Assembly: GCA_030704225.1 (NCBI GenBank) | Contig: CP131915.1 | Coordinates: forward strand, 3,596,001 to 3,660,000 | Length of the DNA stretch: 64,000 bases | Direction of reading: 5' to 3' | From: Kosakonia sp. H02 | GTDB lineage: Bacteria; Pseudomonadota; Gammaproteobacteria; Enterobacterales; Enterobacteriaceae | Shown: one piece after another, positions 17,568 through 26,152 of the stretch | How positions within the stretch are numbered: the stretch's first letter is position 1 | How the letters are laid out: each line of letters starts with the position of its first letter | Notes under the pieces: generated by a model | The model's input: only the letters and a program-made list of their open reading frames with translations | What the model was told of the DNA's origin: nothing | The model's database searches: none | Translations under genes and position numbers: made by a program

Positions 17568-18380
17568 TTAATTGTTTACCGGAATGACCGCGCCTTTATA
17601 TTTGGTGCGGATCCAGTCCTGAATCTCTTTCGAGTGCAGGACATTCACCAGCGCAACAATATCTTTTTTCTTCTCGTCGCCGCGATGCACGGTAATGATG
17701 TTGGCATACGGGTTATTTTCACCGCTCTCAACGGCAATCGGATCGTGAACCGGATCGAGGCCCGCATCAATGGCGTAGTTTGCATTAATTACCACCGCAT
17801 CGCCTTCATCGTTGTTGTACATCTGCGGCAGAAGTGCAGCTTCAACGTTTGGCAGGAACTTCAGTTTTTTCGGGTTATCGACGATATCGTCAATACGCGC
17901 AGTCACTTTATCGATGCCTGGTTTCAGCTTGATCACGCCCTCTTTCTCGAAGATGGAGAGAATACGCCCCTCTTCGGACACCGCGTCACGCATGATGATT
18001 TTGCCGCCTTCCGGCAGATCTTTCAGCGATTTGTATTTTTTAGAATAAATACCAATCGGCTCAATATGGATAGCGCCTGCGCTGACGAAATCATAGGTTT
18101 TATCGCCCGCGTGATCTTTGATAACGCTGTTCAGGTAAGGAATATGCTGGAAGTAGTTGGCGTCCAGTTCACGGCTGGCCAGCGCCGTGTTCGGCAGAAT
18201 GTAGTCCTGGAACGGTTTAATCTCCAGATCGATACCCTGCTTCGCCAGAATCGGTTTCGCCTGCTCAAGAATTTCCGCGTGCGGCACGTTGGACGCGCCA
18301 ACGGTCAGCGTATCGGCCCAGGAGGAGAAACTCAGCACGCTGAGAGTGGCTGCGGCAATCAGTGTCAGTGTTTTTTTCAT
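17568..18380 (-). CDS. MetQ/NlpA-family substrate-binding protein without lipobox
   Basis: This is the substrate-binding component of a MetNIQ-type importer, a family that usually carries methionine or related sulfur compounds. The 270-residue protein starts with MKKTLTLIAAATLS and has a signal peptidase I-type signal ending SSWADT. It lacks the lipobox cysteine found in E. coli MetQ, so it should be a soluble periplasmic protein. The NlpA fold is visible in FQDYILPNTALASRELDAN and FQHIPYLN. It is the last gene of the metN-metI-metQ-like operon. Confidence 0.87.
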   Translation of the reverse strand: MKKTLTLIAAATLSVLSFSSWADTLTVGASNVPHAEILEQAKPILAKQGIDLEIKPFQDYILPNTALASRELDANYFQHIPYLNSVIKDHAGDKTYDFVSAGAIHIEPIGIYSKKYKSLKDLPEGGKIIMRDAVSEEGRILSIFEKEGVIKLKPGIDKVTARIDDIVDNPKKLKFLPNVEAALLPQMYNNDEGDAVVINANYAIDAGLDPVHDPIAVESGENNPYANIITVHRGDEKKKDIVALVNVLHSKEIQDWIRTKYKGAVIPVNN

Positions 18381-18398
18381 GATGTGGGTTTCCAATAA

Positions 18399-19067
18399 TT
18401 ATCGTTTATCTAACAGAGAAGTAATCACGTCGCCGCAGAACTGGATGATGAAGACGATGATAAGAATGGTCACCGTCGCCACCAGCGTGACGTCGTTGTG
18501 GTTCCGCTGGAATCCTTCCAGATAAGCAAGATTGCCCAACCCGCCAGCACCGATAACCCCGGCCATGGCGCTGTAGCTCACCAGCGCAATCAGCGTCACG
18601 GTAATACCGGACACCAGCGCAGGTGATGATTCAGGCAGTAACACCCGAAATACTAACGTGCTCAGACGTGCGCCCATGGAGCGCGTCGCCTCAATCACTC
18701 CTTTATCCACTTCGCGCAGCGCAATCTCGACCAGACGGGCATAAAACGGTGCCGCGCCGACAATAAGCGCCGGTAGCGCCGCGTTCGCGCCAAGAATGGT
18801 GCCCACCAGCGCTTTGGTAAAAGGAATTAACAGCACAATCAAAATGATGAACGGAATCGAGCGAAAGACGTTCACCAGAATCGAAATCACGCTATACAGC
18901 GTGCGGTTCTGGAACAGCCCGCCGCGCGCGGTCAGAAACAGCGCCAGCCCCAGCAAAATGCCCAGCACAAAGGTCGCCGCGCCAGAGAGCGCCGTCATAT
19001 ATAACGTCTCTTGCGTTGCCGCCCAGAGTTGTTCCCATTTCAGGTGCGGGAAAAATGATTCAGCCAT
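18399..19067 (-). CDS. MetI-type ABC transporter permease
   Basis: This is the inner-membrane permease of the MetNIQ-type importer. The frame extends upstream, but MAESFFPHLKW overlaps the end of the metN-like gene by eight bases and gives 222 residues, near the MetI length. Five membrane spans are expected. The permease motif IEATRSMGARLSTLVFRVLLP is the ATPase contact loop. Specificity cannot be read from the permease. Confidence 0.88.
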   Translation of the reverse strand: MAESFFPHLKWEQLWAATQETLYMTALSGAATFVLGILLGLALFLTARGGLFQNRTLYSVISILVNVFRSIPFIILIVLLIPFTKALVGTILGANAALPALIVGAAPFYARLVEIALREVDKGVIEATRSMGARLSTLVFRVLLPESSPALVSGITVTLIALVSYSAMAGVIGAGGLGNLAYLEGFQRNHNDVTLVATVTILIIVFIIQFCGDVITSLLDKR

Positions 19068-20082
19068 GTGTGACGACCTCGCTCTCAATATCGGACTTGC
19101 GCAAATCCGCAAGGATATTGTTCAGTTGTTCCGGGGTCGCCACCACGTGCACCCATAATTGTCCAAATACGCCATGCGCCGTTTGCGACATCTTGCCGTG
19201 CAGAATGTTAAACGGCAGGCCGTAGCGCAGGGTCAGTTCGCCGACGATCGGCTGATGCGTACTGTGTCCGGTAAACGTCAGCTTGATAACCGTGCCATCG
19301 AGATCGCTATTCAGCTCCGGGTTAAACGCCTCTTCTTCTTTATACTGGCTCACCTGGCGCACAAACTGTTTGGTGATCGGCTGTTGCGGATGGGTAAAGA
19401 CGCTCAGCACATCGCCCTCTTCCACCACTTTGCCGTCCTCCATCACCGCCACGCGGTCGCAAATTTTGCGCACCACATGCATTTCATGGGTGATGAGCAC
19501 AATCGTCAGTTTGAAACGGCGGTTAATATCCAGCAGTAAGTCGAGGATCTGATCGGTGGTTTGCGGATCGAGTGCCGATGTCGCTTCATCGCACAGCAGC
19601 ACATCCGGGGTATTCGCCAGCGCGCGGGCAATGCCGACACGCTGTTTTTGCCCGCCGCTCAACTGCGACGGATAAGCGTTTTCACGGCCCTTAAGCCCCA
19701 CCAGTTCAATCAGCTCCGCGACGCGCGCCTTAATGTGCGCTTTCGGCGCACCGGCAATTTGCATCGAAAACGCAATGTTTTCGCTCACCGTGCGCGACCA
19801 CAGCAGGTTGAAGTGCTGGAAAACCATGCTGATTTTCAGGCGAGCCTGGCGTAGGGATTCACCTTTCGCCGCGGCAATATCCTGACCATTAATCACGACG
19901 CTGCCGGATGTGGGTTTTTCCAGCCCGTTCAGCAAGCGGATCAGCGTACTTTTGCCCGCGCCGCTGTAGCCAATAATTCCGTAAATTTGCCCCTGCTCAA
20001 CCGTCAGATTGACGCTGTCGACGGCGGTAATCGATGCCTTTCCCTGGTCGAAAATCTTGGAAATATTCCTGAGGACGATCAT
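19060..20082 (-). CDS. MetN-type ABC transporter ATPase
   Basis: This is the ATPase of the MetNIQ-type importer. It has 340 residues. The Walker A is GYSGAGKSTL (38-47), the signature LSGGQKQRVGIARAL and the Walker B DVLLCDEATSALD. The C-terminal NIL/ACT-like domain (HQPIVGELTLRYGLPFNIL) is the part that senses substrate in MetN. It begins the operon, divergent from a nitroreductase gene 370 bases away. It is probably a paralog of the housekeeping MetNIQ and could import a different sulfur compound. Confidence 0.9.
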   Translation of the reverse strand: MIVLRNISKIFDQGKASITAVDSVNLTVEQGQIYGIIGYSGAGKSTLIRLLNGLEKPTSGSVVINGQDIAAAKGESLRQARLKISMVFQHFNLLWSRTVSENIAFSMQIAGAPKAHIKARVAELIELVGLKGRENAYPSQLSGGQKQRVGIARALANTPDVLLCDEATSALDPQTTDQILDLLLDINRRFKLTIVLITHEMHVVRKICDRVAVMEDGKVVEEGDVLSVFTHPQQPITKQFVRQVSQYKEEEAFNPELNSDLDGTVIKLTFTGHSTHQPIVGELTLRYGLPFNILHGKMSQTAHGVFGQLWVHVVATPEQLNNILADLRKSDIESEVVTHG

Positions 20083-20456
20083 GCGTTGATGTTTCCGTTT
20101 GGCGGTTTAGCAGTATGGATGTCCAGACGATATTAATCAGCTTCAGTGATAATTCAAATACCCAAATTGACATTACTTATAACAATTTGTGCTTAGCCCG
20201 CCACAACGCGGGATTGGGCGATAAGGAATTATTTCACTTTGCATTGCTGGAATAAGCATAACCCCGGCGGCTCAATCAAAGACCGGGGCGCGCTGGCGTA
20301 ATGGCTCCCGGTGAATTCAGCCGCGTTTTCCGTTAAGAAAAGAAGCATGAAAATACCCTGTTTTATTTCATCTGTTTGCTGGATCGAGTTGTGCTGGCCT
20401 GTGCTCTGATAACGTTTCTCTTTACACCGTTGACGCTCACGACAGGAACAGTATTC
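20083..20456. promoter_or_regulatory. Divergent metN-nitroreductase intergenic region
   Basis: This 374-base gap should hold both promoters. A hairpin CCCCGG/CCGGGG lies at 20262-20288. A weak resemblance to a MetJ box near 20117-20132 is not good enough to call. No gene is visible. Confidence 0.35.
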
Positions 20457-21173
20457 ATGGATCCGTTTCAGCAAATATTGAAGTCTACCCTCGCCCGCAC
20501 GGATGCCGCGCCGCAGGCCGCTGCGCCACAGCCGCTGCTGGAAACGGTGTTAAAACCCCGGGTTGAGAGCGTTAGCGTGGAGGGTTTTCTGTCCCTCGCC
20601 AAAGCGCGCCGCACTATCTACACACTGGGCAAGGATCTTCCCGTCGCCGAAGATGACGTGGTTGCGACGATTAAAGAAGCGATCCGCCAGGCGCCTTCGG
20701 CGTTTAATTCACAAAGCTCGCGGGCGCTTATCTTGCTGGGTAAGGAGCACGATCGTTTCTGGGAACTGGTGCGCGGACAGTTGCGTAACGTTATTCCGGC
20801 GGAGCATTTTCACGCCACCGCCGATAAGCTGGATGGTTTTGCCGCCGCTGCCGGATCGGTGCTGTTTTTTGAAGATCAGGAAGTGATCAGCCACCTGCAA
20901 CGCCAGTACATTGCCTGGGCCGATAATTTCCCGGTTTGGTCGGAGCAGAGCAGCGGTATCGCGCAATACGCGGTGTGGCTGGCGCTGGCGGAAAAGCAGA
21001 TTGGCGCGAACCTGCAACATTACAACCCATTGATTGATATTGATGTGCGTGCGACGTGGAATATCCCGGAAAGCTGGAAGCTGCGCGCAGAAATGAATTT
21101 CGGCAATATTCTCGCCGCCGCCGATGAGAAAACGTTTATTGACGACGATAAGCGGTTTATCGTCGCCCGATAA
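20457..21173 (+). CDS. Nitroreductase-family FMN oxidoreductase
   Basis: This 238-residue protein belongs to the nitroreductase fold, FMN-dependent NAD(P)H oxidoreductases acting on nitro compounds, quinones or flavins. Family features are ARRTIYTLGKDLP near residue 55, APSAFNSQSSRAL (FMN phosphate region) and IPESWKLRAEMNFG near the C-terminus. The start MDPFQQILK with AGGAACAG upstream is preferred over a TTG 27 codons further up. An Ala/Pro-rich stretch precedes the catalytic domain. It is divergent from the MetNIQ-like operon. Substrate unknown. Confidence 0.82.
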   Translation: MDPFQQILKSTLARTDAAPQAAAPQPLLETVLKPRVESVSVEGFLSLAKARRTIYTLGKDLPVAEDDVVATIKEAIRQAPSAFNSQSSRALILLGKEHDRFWELVRGQLRNVIPAEHFHATADKLDGFAAAAGSVLFFEDQEVISHLQRQYIAWADNFPVWSEQSSGIAQYAVWLALAEKQIGANLQHYNPLIDIDVRATWNIPESWKLRAEMNFGNILAAADEKTFIDDDKRFIVAR

Positions 21174-21182
21174 TCAATCCTG

Positions 21183-21216
21183 GCCGGACAAGTGCAGTTC
21201 AGCAGCGCCATCCGGC
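21183..21216. repeat. REP-like element between nitroreductase and roxA
   Basis: GCCGGA and TCCGGC bound an imperfect palindrome with an A-run on one side. It lies between two convergent genes, resembles a REP unit, and may act as a bidirectional terminator. Confidence 0.55.
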
Positions 21217-21223
21217 AAAAAAG

Positions 21224-22345
21224 TTAATCGTTAAAGTACCAATAACCCTGGTTTACCAGCCCGGTCAGCTCCTGCGCAAAGGCCGGGTTATCCAGCGCGT
21301 CGCCCAGTTCCTTCACACCAATAGTGGTGTAGCGGCATAGCGCATCGGCGGCGTGTGGATCGGCGGTTTCCAGACACTCGCTATTGATAAAGAAGCTGTC
21401 GCCAATGTGCAGCACACGTAAGCCGCTGAGGCGGGTCAGGACTTGCCCCTCTTTCAGCGCCCCGATAACCTCTTCAACCGGGTAATCATCCGGCTCTGGC
21501 GCAACATCCAGCTCGTGGCGCGGCGTGGTAATAAAGCTGCCAAACCACTGAGTGAAATGCTCCGGGTCGTTGATCATCGCGATCATCATGTTGCGCACGC
21601 GCTCCAGCTCGTACTCTTCAATACGGCCCGGATGTTCGCGGCAGGTCAGATCCGGATCGCTGTAATGCTCGCCGCCGAGATCGTTTTCCAGCGCGTAATC
21701 GGCAAAGCTGCTGATCAGATCGCGACCATTTGGCCCACGGAAACCAATCGAGTAGTTAAACGCAGTTTCATGGGTGAAACCGTCGTGCGGGAATCCTGGC
21801 GGAATATAGAGAATGTCGCCCGGTTGCAGGTCTTCATCAATGATCGGCGGGAACGGATCAACATGCAGCAACGCCGGATGCGGGCAGAACTGACGCATCG
21901 GTAATTTATCGCCTACGCGCCAGCGGCGGCTGCCCATCCCCTGAATAATAAACACATCATACTGGTCAATATGCGGGCCGACGCCACCGCCCGGCACCGA
22001 ATAGGAAATCATCAGATCGTCAAAGCGCCACTCCGGTAACACGCGAAACGGCTTCACCAGTTCGGCAGACGGCGCATGCCAGTGGTTCACCGCCTGCGCC
22101 AGCAGCGACCAGTTGGTGTCGCCTAAGTGATCAAACGTCTCGAACGGCCCGTTCCACGCCTGCCATTGACCATTCACATGGCTGACGATCCGGCTATCAA
22201 TTTCCGGTTCCATCGCCAGCCCGGCCAGTTCGTCCGGTGAAATCGGATCGACAAAATCAGGAAATGCGCCTTTCAGCACTACGGGTTGCTTTTGCCAGTA
22301 TTTTTCGAAAAATTCCGGCCAGTTAAGGTTGAGTTGGTAAGCCAT
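21224..22345 (-). CDS. roxA: RoxA/YcfD-type ribosomal protein oxygenase
   Basis: RoxA is a 2-oxoglutarate/Fe(II) JmjC oxygenase that hydroxylates an arginine of ribosomal protein L16 in E. coli. The 373 residues match the family. The iron ligands fall at the E. coli positions: H125 and D127 in GPHIDQYD, and H187 in GFPHDGF. The winged-helix C-terminal half is retained. In E. coli this gene lies near phoPQ; here its neighbours differ, so it could be a relocated ortholog or a second copy. Confidence 0.88.
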   Translation of the reverse strand: MAYQLNLNWPEFFEKYWQKQPVVLKGAFPDFVDPISPDELAGLAMEPEIDSRIVSHVNGQWQAWNGPFETFDHLGDTNWSLLAQAVNHWHAPSAELVKPFRVLPEWRFDDLMISYSVPGGGVGPHIDQYDVFIIQGMGSRRWRVGDKLPMRQFCPHPALLHVDPFPPIIDEDLQPGDILYIPPGFPHDGFTHETAFNYSIGFRGPNGRDLISSFADYALENDLGGEHYSDPDLTCREHPGRIEEYELERVRNMMIAMINDPEHFTQWFGSFITTPRHELDVAPEPDDYPVEEVIGALKEGQVLTRLSGLRVLHIGDSFFINSECLETADPHAADALCRYTTIGVKELGDALDNPAFAQELTGLVNQGYWYFND

Positions 22346-22411
22346 AGATCCACACCAGTGAGATAAGGAAACGGCGCAGATTATAAAAAGGGATCGCGCC
22401 TGCCCGCCTTG

Positions 22412-23329
22412 TCATTGGTCAAGAGGCGGCGCAATGCTCAACTGGCTGAGCGCCGATAATAAGGCGTCAACTTTAGGCAGCAACTGCTTACGCCGGGGCC
22501 AGACGAGGCTCAATGCCAGCCCTGCCGGCTGGTGCTGCGGCACAATGACCGTCAGTTCACCGCGCTGAAGATGTTCATGCACCAGCCAGGTGGGCAGTTG
22601 CCCAACGCCAAGCCCGGCGCAAATCGCCTGCACCTGCGCATCGACATCACCGAGCGCCATGCAGTACGGCACGTTACGCCATTCGGGATACCCGTCTGTG
22701 GTGGTAAATAGCCAGGGTTTGGTGCTGCCATCAACCCGCTCGTAGAGGATCGCCCGGTGCTGCATCAGTTGCGCTTCGTTGCGCGGCGTGCCTTCATGCT
22801 CCAGATACACGGGCGAGGCGCAAAAAACCATCTTCTCGCGGCCAATCTGCCGACAGCCTACGGAAGCGGGCAGATCGCCGCCCTGGCCGATGCGAACCGC
22901 CACATCGATCCCCTCCTCAAAGAGATCGACAAAGCGATCGGAGAAAGTGAGGCTCAACGCGATTTCCGGGTGGTGCTGACAAAACGGGATCAGTAACGGC
23001 ATTACGCCAAGCCGCCCGTAAGTGTTCGGTACCGCCAGCCGCAAACGCCCGGAAGGGATGGTGCGGTGCGCCGCCAGTACCGATTCGGCCTCTGCCAGCT
23101 CTTCCAGAATGCGAATGCAGGTCTGGTAATACGCTTGCCCGGCATCCGTTAACGCCAGACGGCGGGTGGTGCGCTCCAGTAAACGCGAGCCAAGCCGCGC
23201 TTCAAGGCGGCTAACGCTTTTGCTGATCGCTGAACCGGTAAGGTTCAGGCGCTCGGCCGCTGCCGCAAAACTCCCCTCTTCTACACTTGCTACAAAGGGG
23301 ACGATATCTTTCAGGCGTTGATCGCTCAT
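22412..23329 (-). CDS. LysR-family regulator
   Basis: This 305-residue regulator starts at MSDQRLKDIVPF. An upstream extension of the frame reads through the intergenic region and is rejected. The helix-turn-helix is EEGSFAAAAERLNLTGSAIS, followed by KSVSRLEARLGSRLLERTTR. The C-terminal substrate-binding domain is of the CrgA/AaeR-like subgroup. It is divergent from the PRISE-like reductase across 102 bases, so it probably controls that gene. The effector is unknown. Confidence 0.88.
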   Translation of the reverse strand: MSDQRLKDIVPFVASVEEGSFAAAAERLNLTGSAISKSVSRLEARLGSRLLERTTRRLALTDAGQAYYQTCIRILEELAEAESVLAAHRTIPSGRLRLAVPNTYGRLGVMPLLIPFCQHHPEIALSLTFSDRFVDLFEEGIDVAVRIGQGGDLPASVGCRQIGREKMVFCASPVYLEHEGTPRNEAQLMQHRAILYERVDGSTKPWLFTTTDGYPEWRNVPYCMALGDVDAQVQAICAGLGVGQLPTWLVHEHLQRGELTVIVPQHQPAGLALSLVWPRRKQLLPKVDALLSALSQLSIAPPLDQ

Positions 23330-23378
23330 GGTATTCGTGAATTTAAGTTGTGAATGACGTGAATTAATACCAGAGATA

Positions 23379-23391
23379 AGAATTAAATTCT
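23379..23391. promoter_or_regulatory. Palindrome between LysR gene and reductase
   Basis: AGAATT-A-AATTCT is a perfect palindrome midway between the two divergent starts. Position and symmetry make it a candidate operator for the LysR-type regulator. A second hairpin with arms ending at 23420 abuts the reductase ribosome site. Confidence 0.4.
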
Positions 23392-23431
23392 CTATTAGTC
23401 TGTGTGTACTGCAAACACAGGAGGTAATCCA

Positions 23432-24499
23432 ATGCAAAAACGAGCACTTATTGTCGGTATCAGCGGTGTGATTGGGCGCGCGCTGGCGGAACAACTTAAA
23501 AGTGAAGGCTGGCAAGTGAGCGGCTTGTCACGCGGGCGTGGCGCAGTGCCGGAAGGTTGCACCAGCCTGACGGCGGATCTGACCGATGCCGCGGCCGTGA
23601 ACGAAGCGCTGCAAGGCGTGGAAACCGATGCGCTCTTTTTCAGTGTCTGGTCGCGCCAGGAAGATGAAAAAGCCAATATTCGCGTCAACGGCGCAATCGT
23701 CAAAAACGTGATTGAAGCCCTGGGCGAACGCCTTGCTGGCGCGCATGTCGCGCTGGTTACCGGCCTGAAACACTACCTTGGCCCGTTCGAAGCCTACGGC
23801 AAAGGCGCAGTGCCGGTGACGCCATTTCGTGAAGAACAGGGTCGCCAGCCAGTAGATAATTTCTACTACGCGCAGGAAGATGAAGTCTTCGCCGGGGCGA
23901 AAAAATATGGCTATCGCTGGAGCATACATCGCCCGCATACCATTATTGGCTACGCGCTTGGCAATGCGATGAATATGGGCCAGACGCTGGCGGTGTATGC
24001 CACGTTGTGCCGCGAAAAAGGCTGGCCGTTTATCTTCCCCGGCTCTCCTGAACAGTGGAACGGGCTGGCGGATGTCACCGATGCCGGTTTGCTGGCAGAA
24101 CAACTGAGTTGGGCGGCGCAAAGTGAAACAGCGGCCAATGAAGATTTCAACGCGGTGAATGGCGATGTGTTCCGCTGGAACTGGCTGTGGCCACGTCTGG
24201 CGGCTTACTTCGGTATTGACGCGGCGGAATACCCGGCAAGCATGATGCCGCTGGAAGGCCGGATGCAGGATGCGCAGGCTGCGTGGACTGAGATTGCGCA
24301 GAAATATAATTTGCGCGAAGCGGATATCAACAAGCTGGCCTCGTGGTGGCATACGGATGCGGATCTCGGTCGCCCGATGGAAGCGTTCACCGACATGAGT
24401 AAGAGCCGCAAAGCAGGCTTTACCGGCTATCGCTACACGCCGGACTCCTTCTTTGCGCTGTTTGACCGTCTGAAGCAGGACAATATTATTCCGCGTTAA
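23432..24499 (+). CDS. PRISE-like SDR reductase
   Basis: This is an NAD(P)-dependent extended short-chain dehydrogenase resembling progesterone 5-beta-reductase/iridoid synthase (PRISE) proteins, which reduce the C=C bond of enones. The 355-residue protein begins with the cofactor motif GISGVIG (9-15). The PRISE-type catalytic lysine is in VTGLKHYLGPFE and the tyrosine in FYYAQED, rather than the classical YxxxK. The start has a perfect AGGAGGT. Substrate unknown; its LysR neighbour probably induces it by a xenobiotic or plant compound. Confidence 0.82.
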   Translation: MQKRALIVGISGVIGRALAEQLKSEGWQVSGLSRGRGAVPEGCTSLTADLTDAAAVNEALQGVETDALFFSVWSRQEDEKANIRVNGAIVKNVIEALGERLAGAHVALVTGLKHYLGPFEAYGKGAVPVTPFREEQGRQPVDNFYYAQEDEVFAGAKKYGYRWSIHRPHTIIGYALGNAMNMGQTLAVYATLCREKGWPFIFPGSPEQWNGLADVTDAGLLAEQLSWAAQSETAANEDFNAVNGDVFRWNWLWPRLAAYFGIDAAEYPASMMPLEGRMQDAQAAWTEIAQKYNLREADINKLASWWHTDADLGRPMEAFTDMSKSRKAGFTGYRYTPDSFFALFDRLKQDNIIPR

Positions 24500-24536
24500 T
24501 TGCGATAATGCCCTGCGGGCGAAAAGCCACTGCCTG

Positions 24537-25109
24537 TCAGCTTTTCGCCCGAAACCTGGCGACTTTTGCCCGATTGCCGCACAGCGCCATGCTGCACCAG
24601 CGGCGGCGGTGCGCTTTGGTTTTGTCGTAAAACCAGAGTGTGCAATCCGGGTGCTCGCACTGGCGAATGTAGGCAAACTGCCCGTGGGCGATTAACTCTG
24701 CCGCCATTTCCGCGACCGGTGCCAGCGCCTGCTGTGGCGTATCGAGCCGGTAAATGCGCGCAATCTGCATGTTATTGTCACTATCTTCCGTTATCTGCAA
24801 ATGACTTTGCGCCTGCATAAGCCAGGCATTCAGCGTATCCAGCGAGAGCACTTTTCCCTCTTTTTTCGCTTCCACCATTTCGCGAATGGTTTCGCGTAAT
24901 GCACGCGCGGCGTTTAGCAGTTCGCCCGGGTGCGCCATCGGCTTAACCGGTAAGCCAAGCTGATGCAGCCAGTGAAGGACATCCTCATCGGATTGCAAAA
25001 AGTCATGCTGCCCTTTTTCCGCCGTGGCCAGCGTATTGATAAAATCCAGCGCGCTGTTTTCCGCGATAAACCACGGGCCGTCCGGTCGGGTTGCTGCTGT
25101 TGTCGCCAT
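24537..25109 (-). CDS. CGNR zinc-finger/ABATE-domain regulator
   Basis: This 190-residue protein has an N-terminal ABATE (putative stress-induced regulator) region and a C-terminal CGNR zinc finger. The four cysteines are in CEHPDC and CSMALCGNR. Members are thought to be DNA-binding regulators sensing small molecules. It is divergent from an alpha/beta hydrolase, and a clear dyad lies between them. Confidence 0.85.
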   Translation of the reverse strand: MATTAATRPDGPWFIAENSALDFINTLATAEKGQHDFLQSDEDVLHWLHQLGLPVKPMAHPGELLNAARALRETIREMVEAKKEGKVLSLDTLNAWLMQAQSHLQITEDSDNNMQIARIYRLDTPQQALAPVAEMAAELIAHGQFAYIRQCEHPDCTLWFYDKTKAHRRRWCSMALCGNRAKVARFRAKS

Positions 25110-25142
25110 TGTTGAAGGCTCCTTCTGTCACTTTTTGCGCAT

Positions 25143-25175
25143 TGTAACCTATAAAAATCATTTTACATAGTTACA
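25143..25175. promoter_or_regulatory. Dyad between CGNR regulator and hydrolase
   Basis: TGTAACCTAT and ATAGTTACA are inverted repeats separated by 14 AT-rich bases, in the only gap between the divergent genes. It is the natural candidate operator for the CGNR regulator. Confidence 0.5.
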
Positions 25176-25246
25176 CTCCTTCGCCATACTCAATCCAGGG
25201 GTAACCCCTTAAACCAACTTTTAACGGTTTCAATAGAGGTATGGAT

Positions 25247-26116
25247 ATGGCTGGCAACACGCATTTTCCTGTTCGTTATCACTTTGCCGACGCCGATGGC
25301 GTGCGGGTGTTTTATCGCGAAGCAGGTGACCCAAATAACCCGGTGCTACTGCTGCTGCACGGGTTTCCCAGTTCTTCCCACCAGTTTCGTGAGCTGATCC
25401 CGTTGCTGGCGGATAAGTACCATCTCATCGCCCCGGATTTACCGGGCTTTGGTTTTACCGAGGTGCCTGAAGAACGGCGCTACGTCTACAGTTTTGACGG
25501 GCTGGCAAAAACGCTGATCGCTTTTGTCGATGAACTGGATCTGCAACGTTTTGCAATATACGTGTTTGATTACGGCGCGCCCACCGGCCTGCGGCTGGCG
25601 CTGCACTACCCGCAGCGGGTGAGCGGTTTTATTTCGCAAAACGGCAATGCGTATCTGGAAGGGCTGGGCGATGCGTGGGCACCGGTGCGCGCGTATTGGG
25701 AGGATCCATCGGCGGCGAATCGCCAGGTAGTTAACGACGCAATCCTCAATCTGGAAGGAACAAAGTGGCAATATCTGCACGGCGTAAGCGACCCTGCAAC
25801 TGTCGCGCCGGAAGGTTATCAACTGGATGCGCGGTTAATGGAGCGGCCAGGCAACAAAGAGATCCAACTGGATCTGTTTCTCGACTATGCCAATAACCTG
25901 ACGCGCTACCCGGAATTTCAGGCCTTCTTCCGCGATGTGCAGCCGCCGTCGCTTATCATCTGGGGAAAACACGATCCCTTCTTTATCCCACCGGGCGCGG
26001 AAGCCTACAAACGCGATAACCCGAATGCGGTGGTGGAACTGCTTGATACCGGCCATTTCGCGCTGGAAACCCACGTGGGTTACATTGCGCAGCGCATTCG
26101 TCAGGTGATTGGCTGA
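25247..26116 (+). CDS. Alpha/beta hydrolase, dehalogenase/epoxide-hydrolase type
   Basis: This cytoplasmic hydrolase has 289 residues when started at the second ATG, which is six bases after AGAGGT; the first ATG lies directly on that site. The oxyanion motif is HGFPSSS. The nucleophile elbow VFDYGAP places an aspartate, not serine, as nucleophile, pointing to haloalkane dehalogenase or epoxide hydrolase chemistry rather than an esterase. The acid is in GKHDPFF and the base in GHFALE. It is probably controlled by the divergent CGNR regulator. Confidence 0.85.
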   Translation: MAGNTHFPVRYHFADADGVRVFYREAGDPNNPVLLLLHGFPSSSHQFRELIPLLADKYHLIAPDLPGFGFTEVPEERRYVYSFDGLAKTLIAFVDELDLQRFAIYVFDYGAPTGLRLALHYPQRVSGFISQNGNAYLEGLGDAWAPVRAYWEDPSAANRQVVNDAILNLEGTKWQYLHGVSDPATVAPEGYQLDARLMERPGNKEIQLDLFLDYANNLTRYPEFQAFFRDVQPPSLIIWGKHDPFFIPPGAEAYKRDNPNAVVELLDTGHFALETHVGYIAQRIRQVIG

Positions 26117-26152
26117 AAATAGAGTGCGCCCACAGGATTGGGCGCACCGGTT

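Noticed and set aside
20117..20132. A MetJ-box-like sequence before the metN-like gene
   Set aside because: Only about 10 of 16 positions agree with two tandem AGACGTCT units, which is not above what chance gives.
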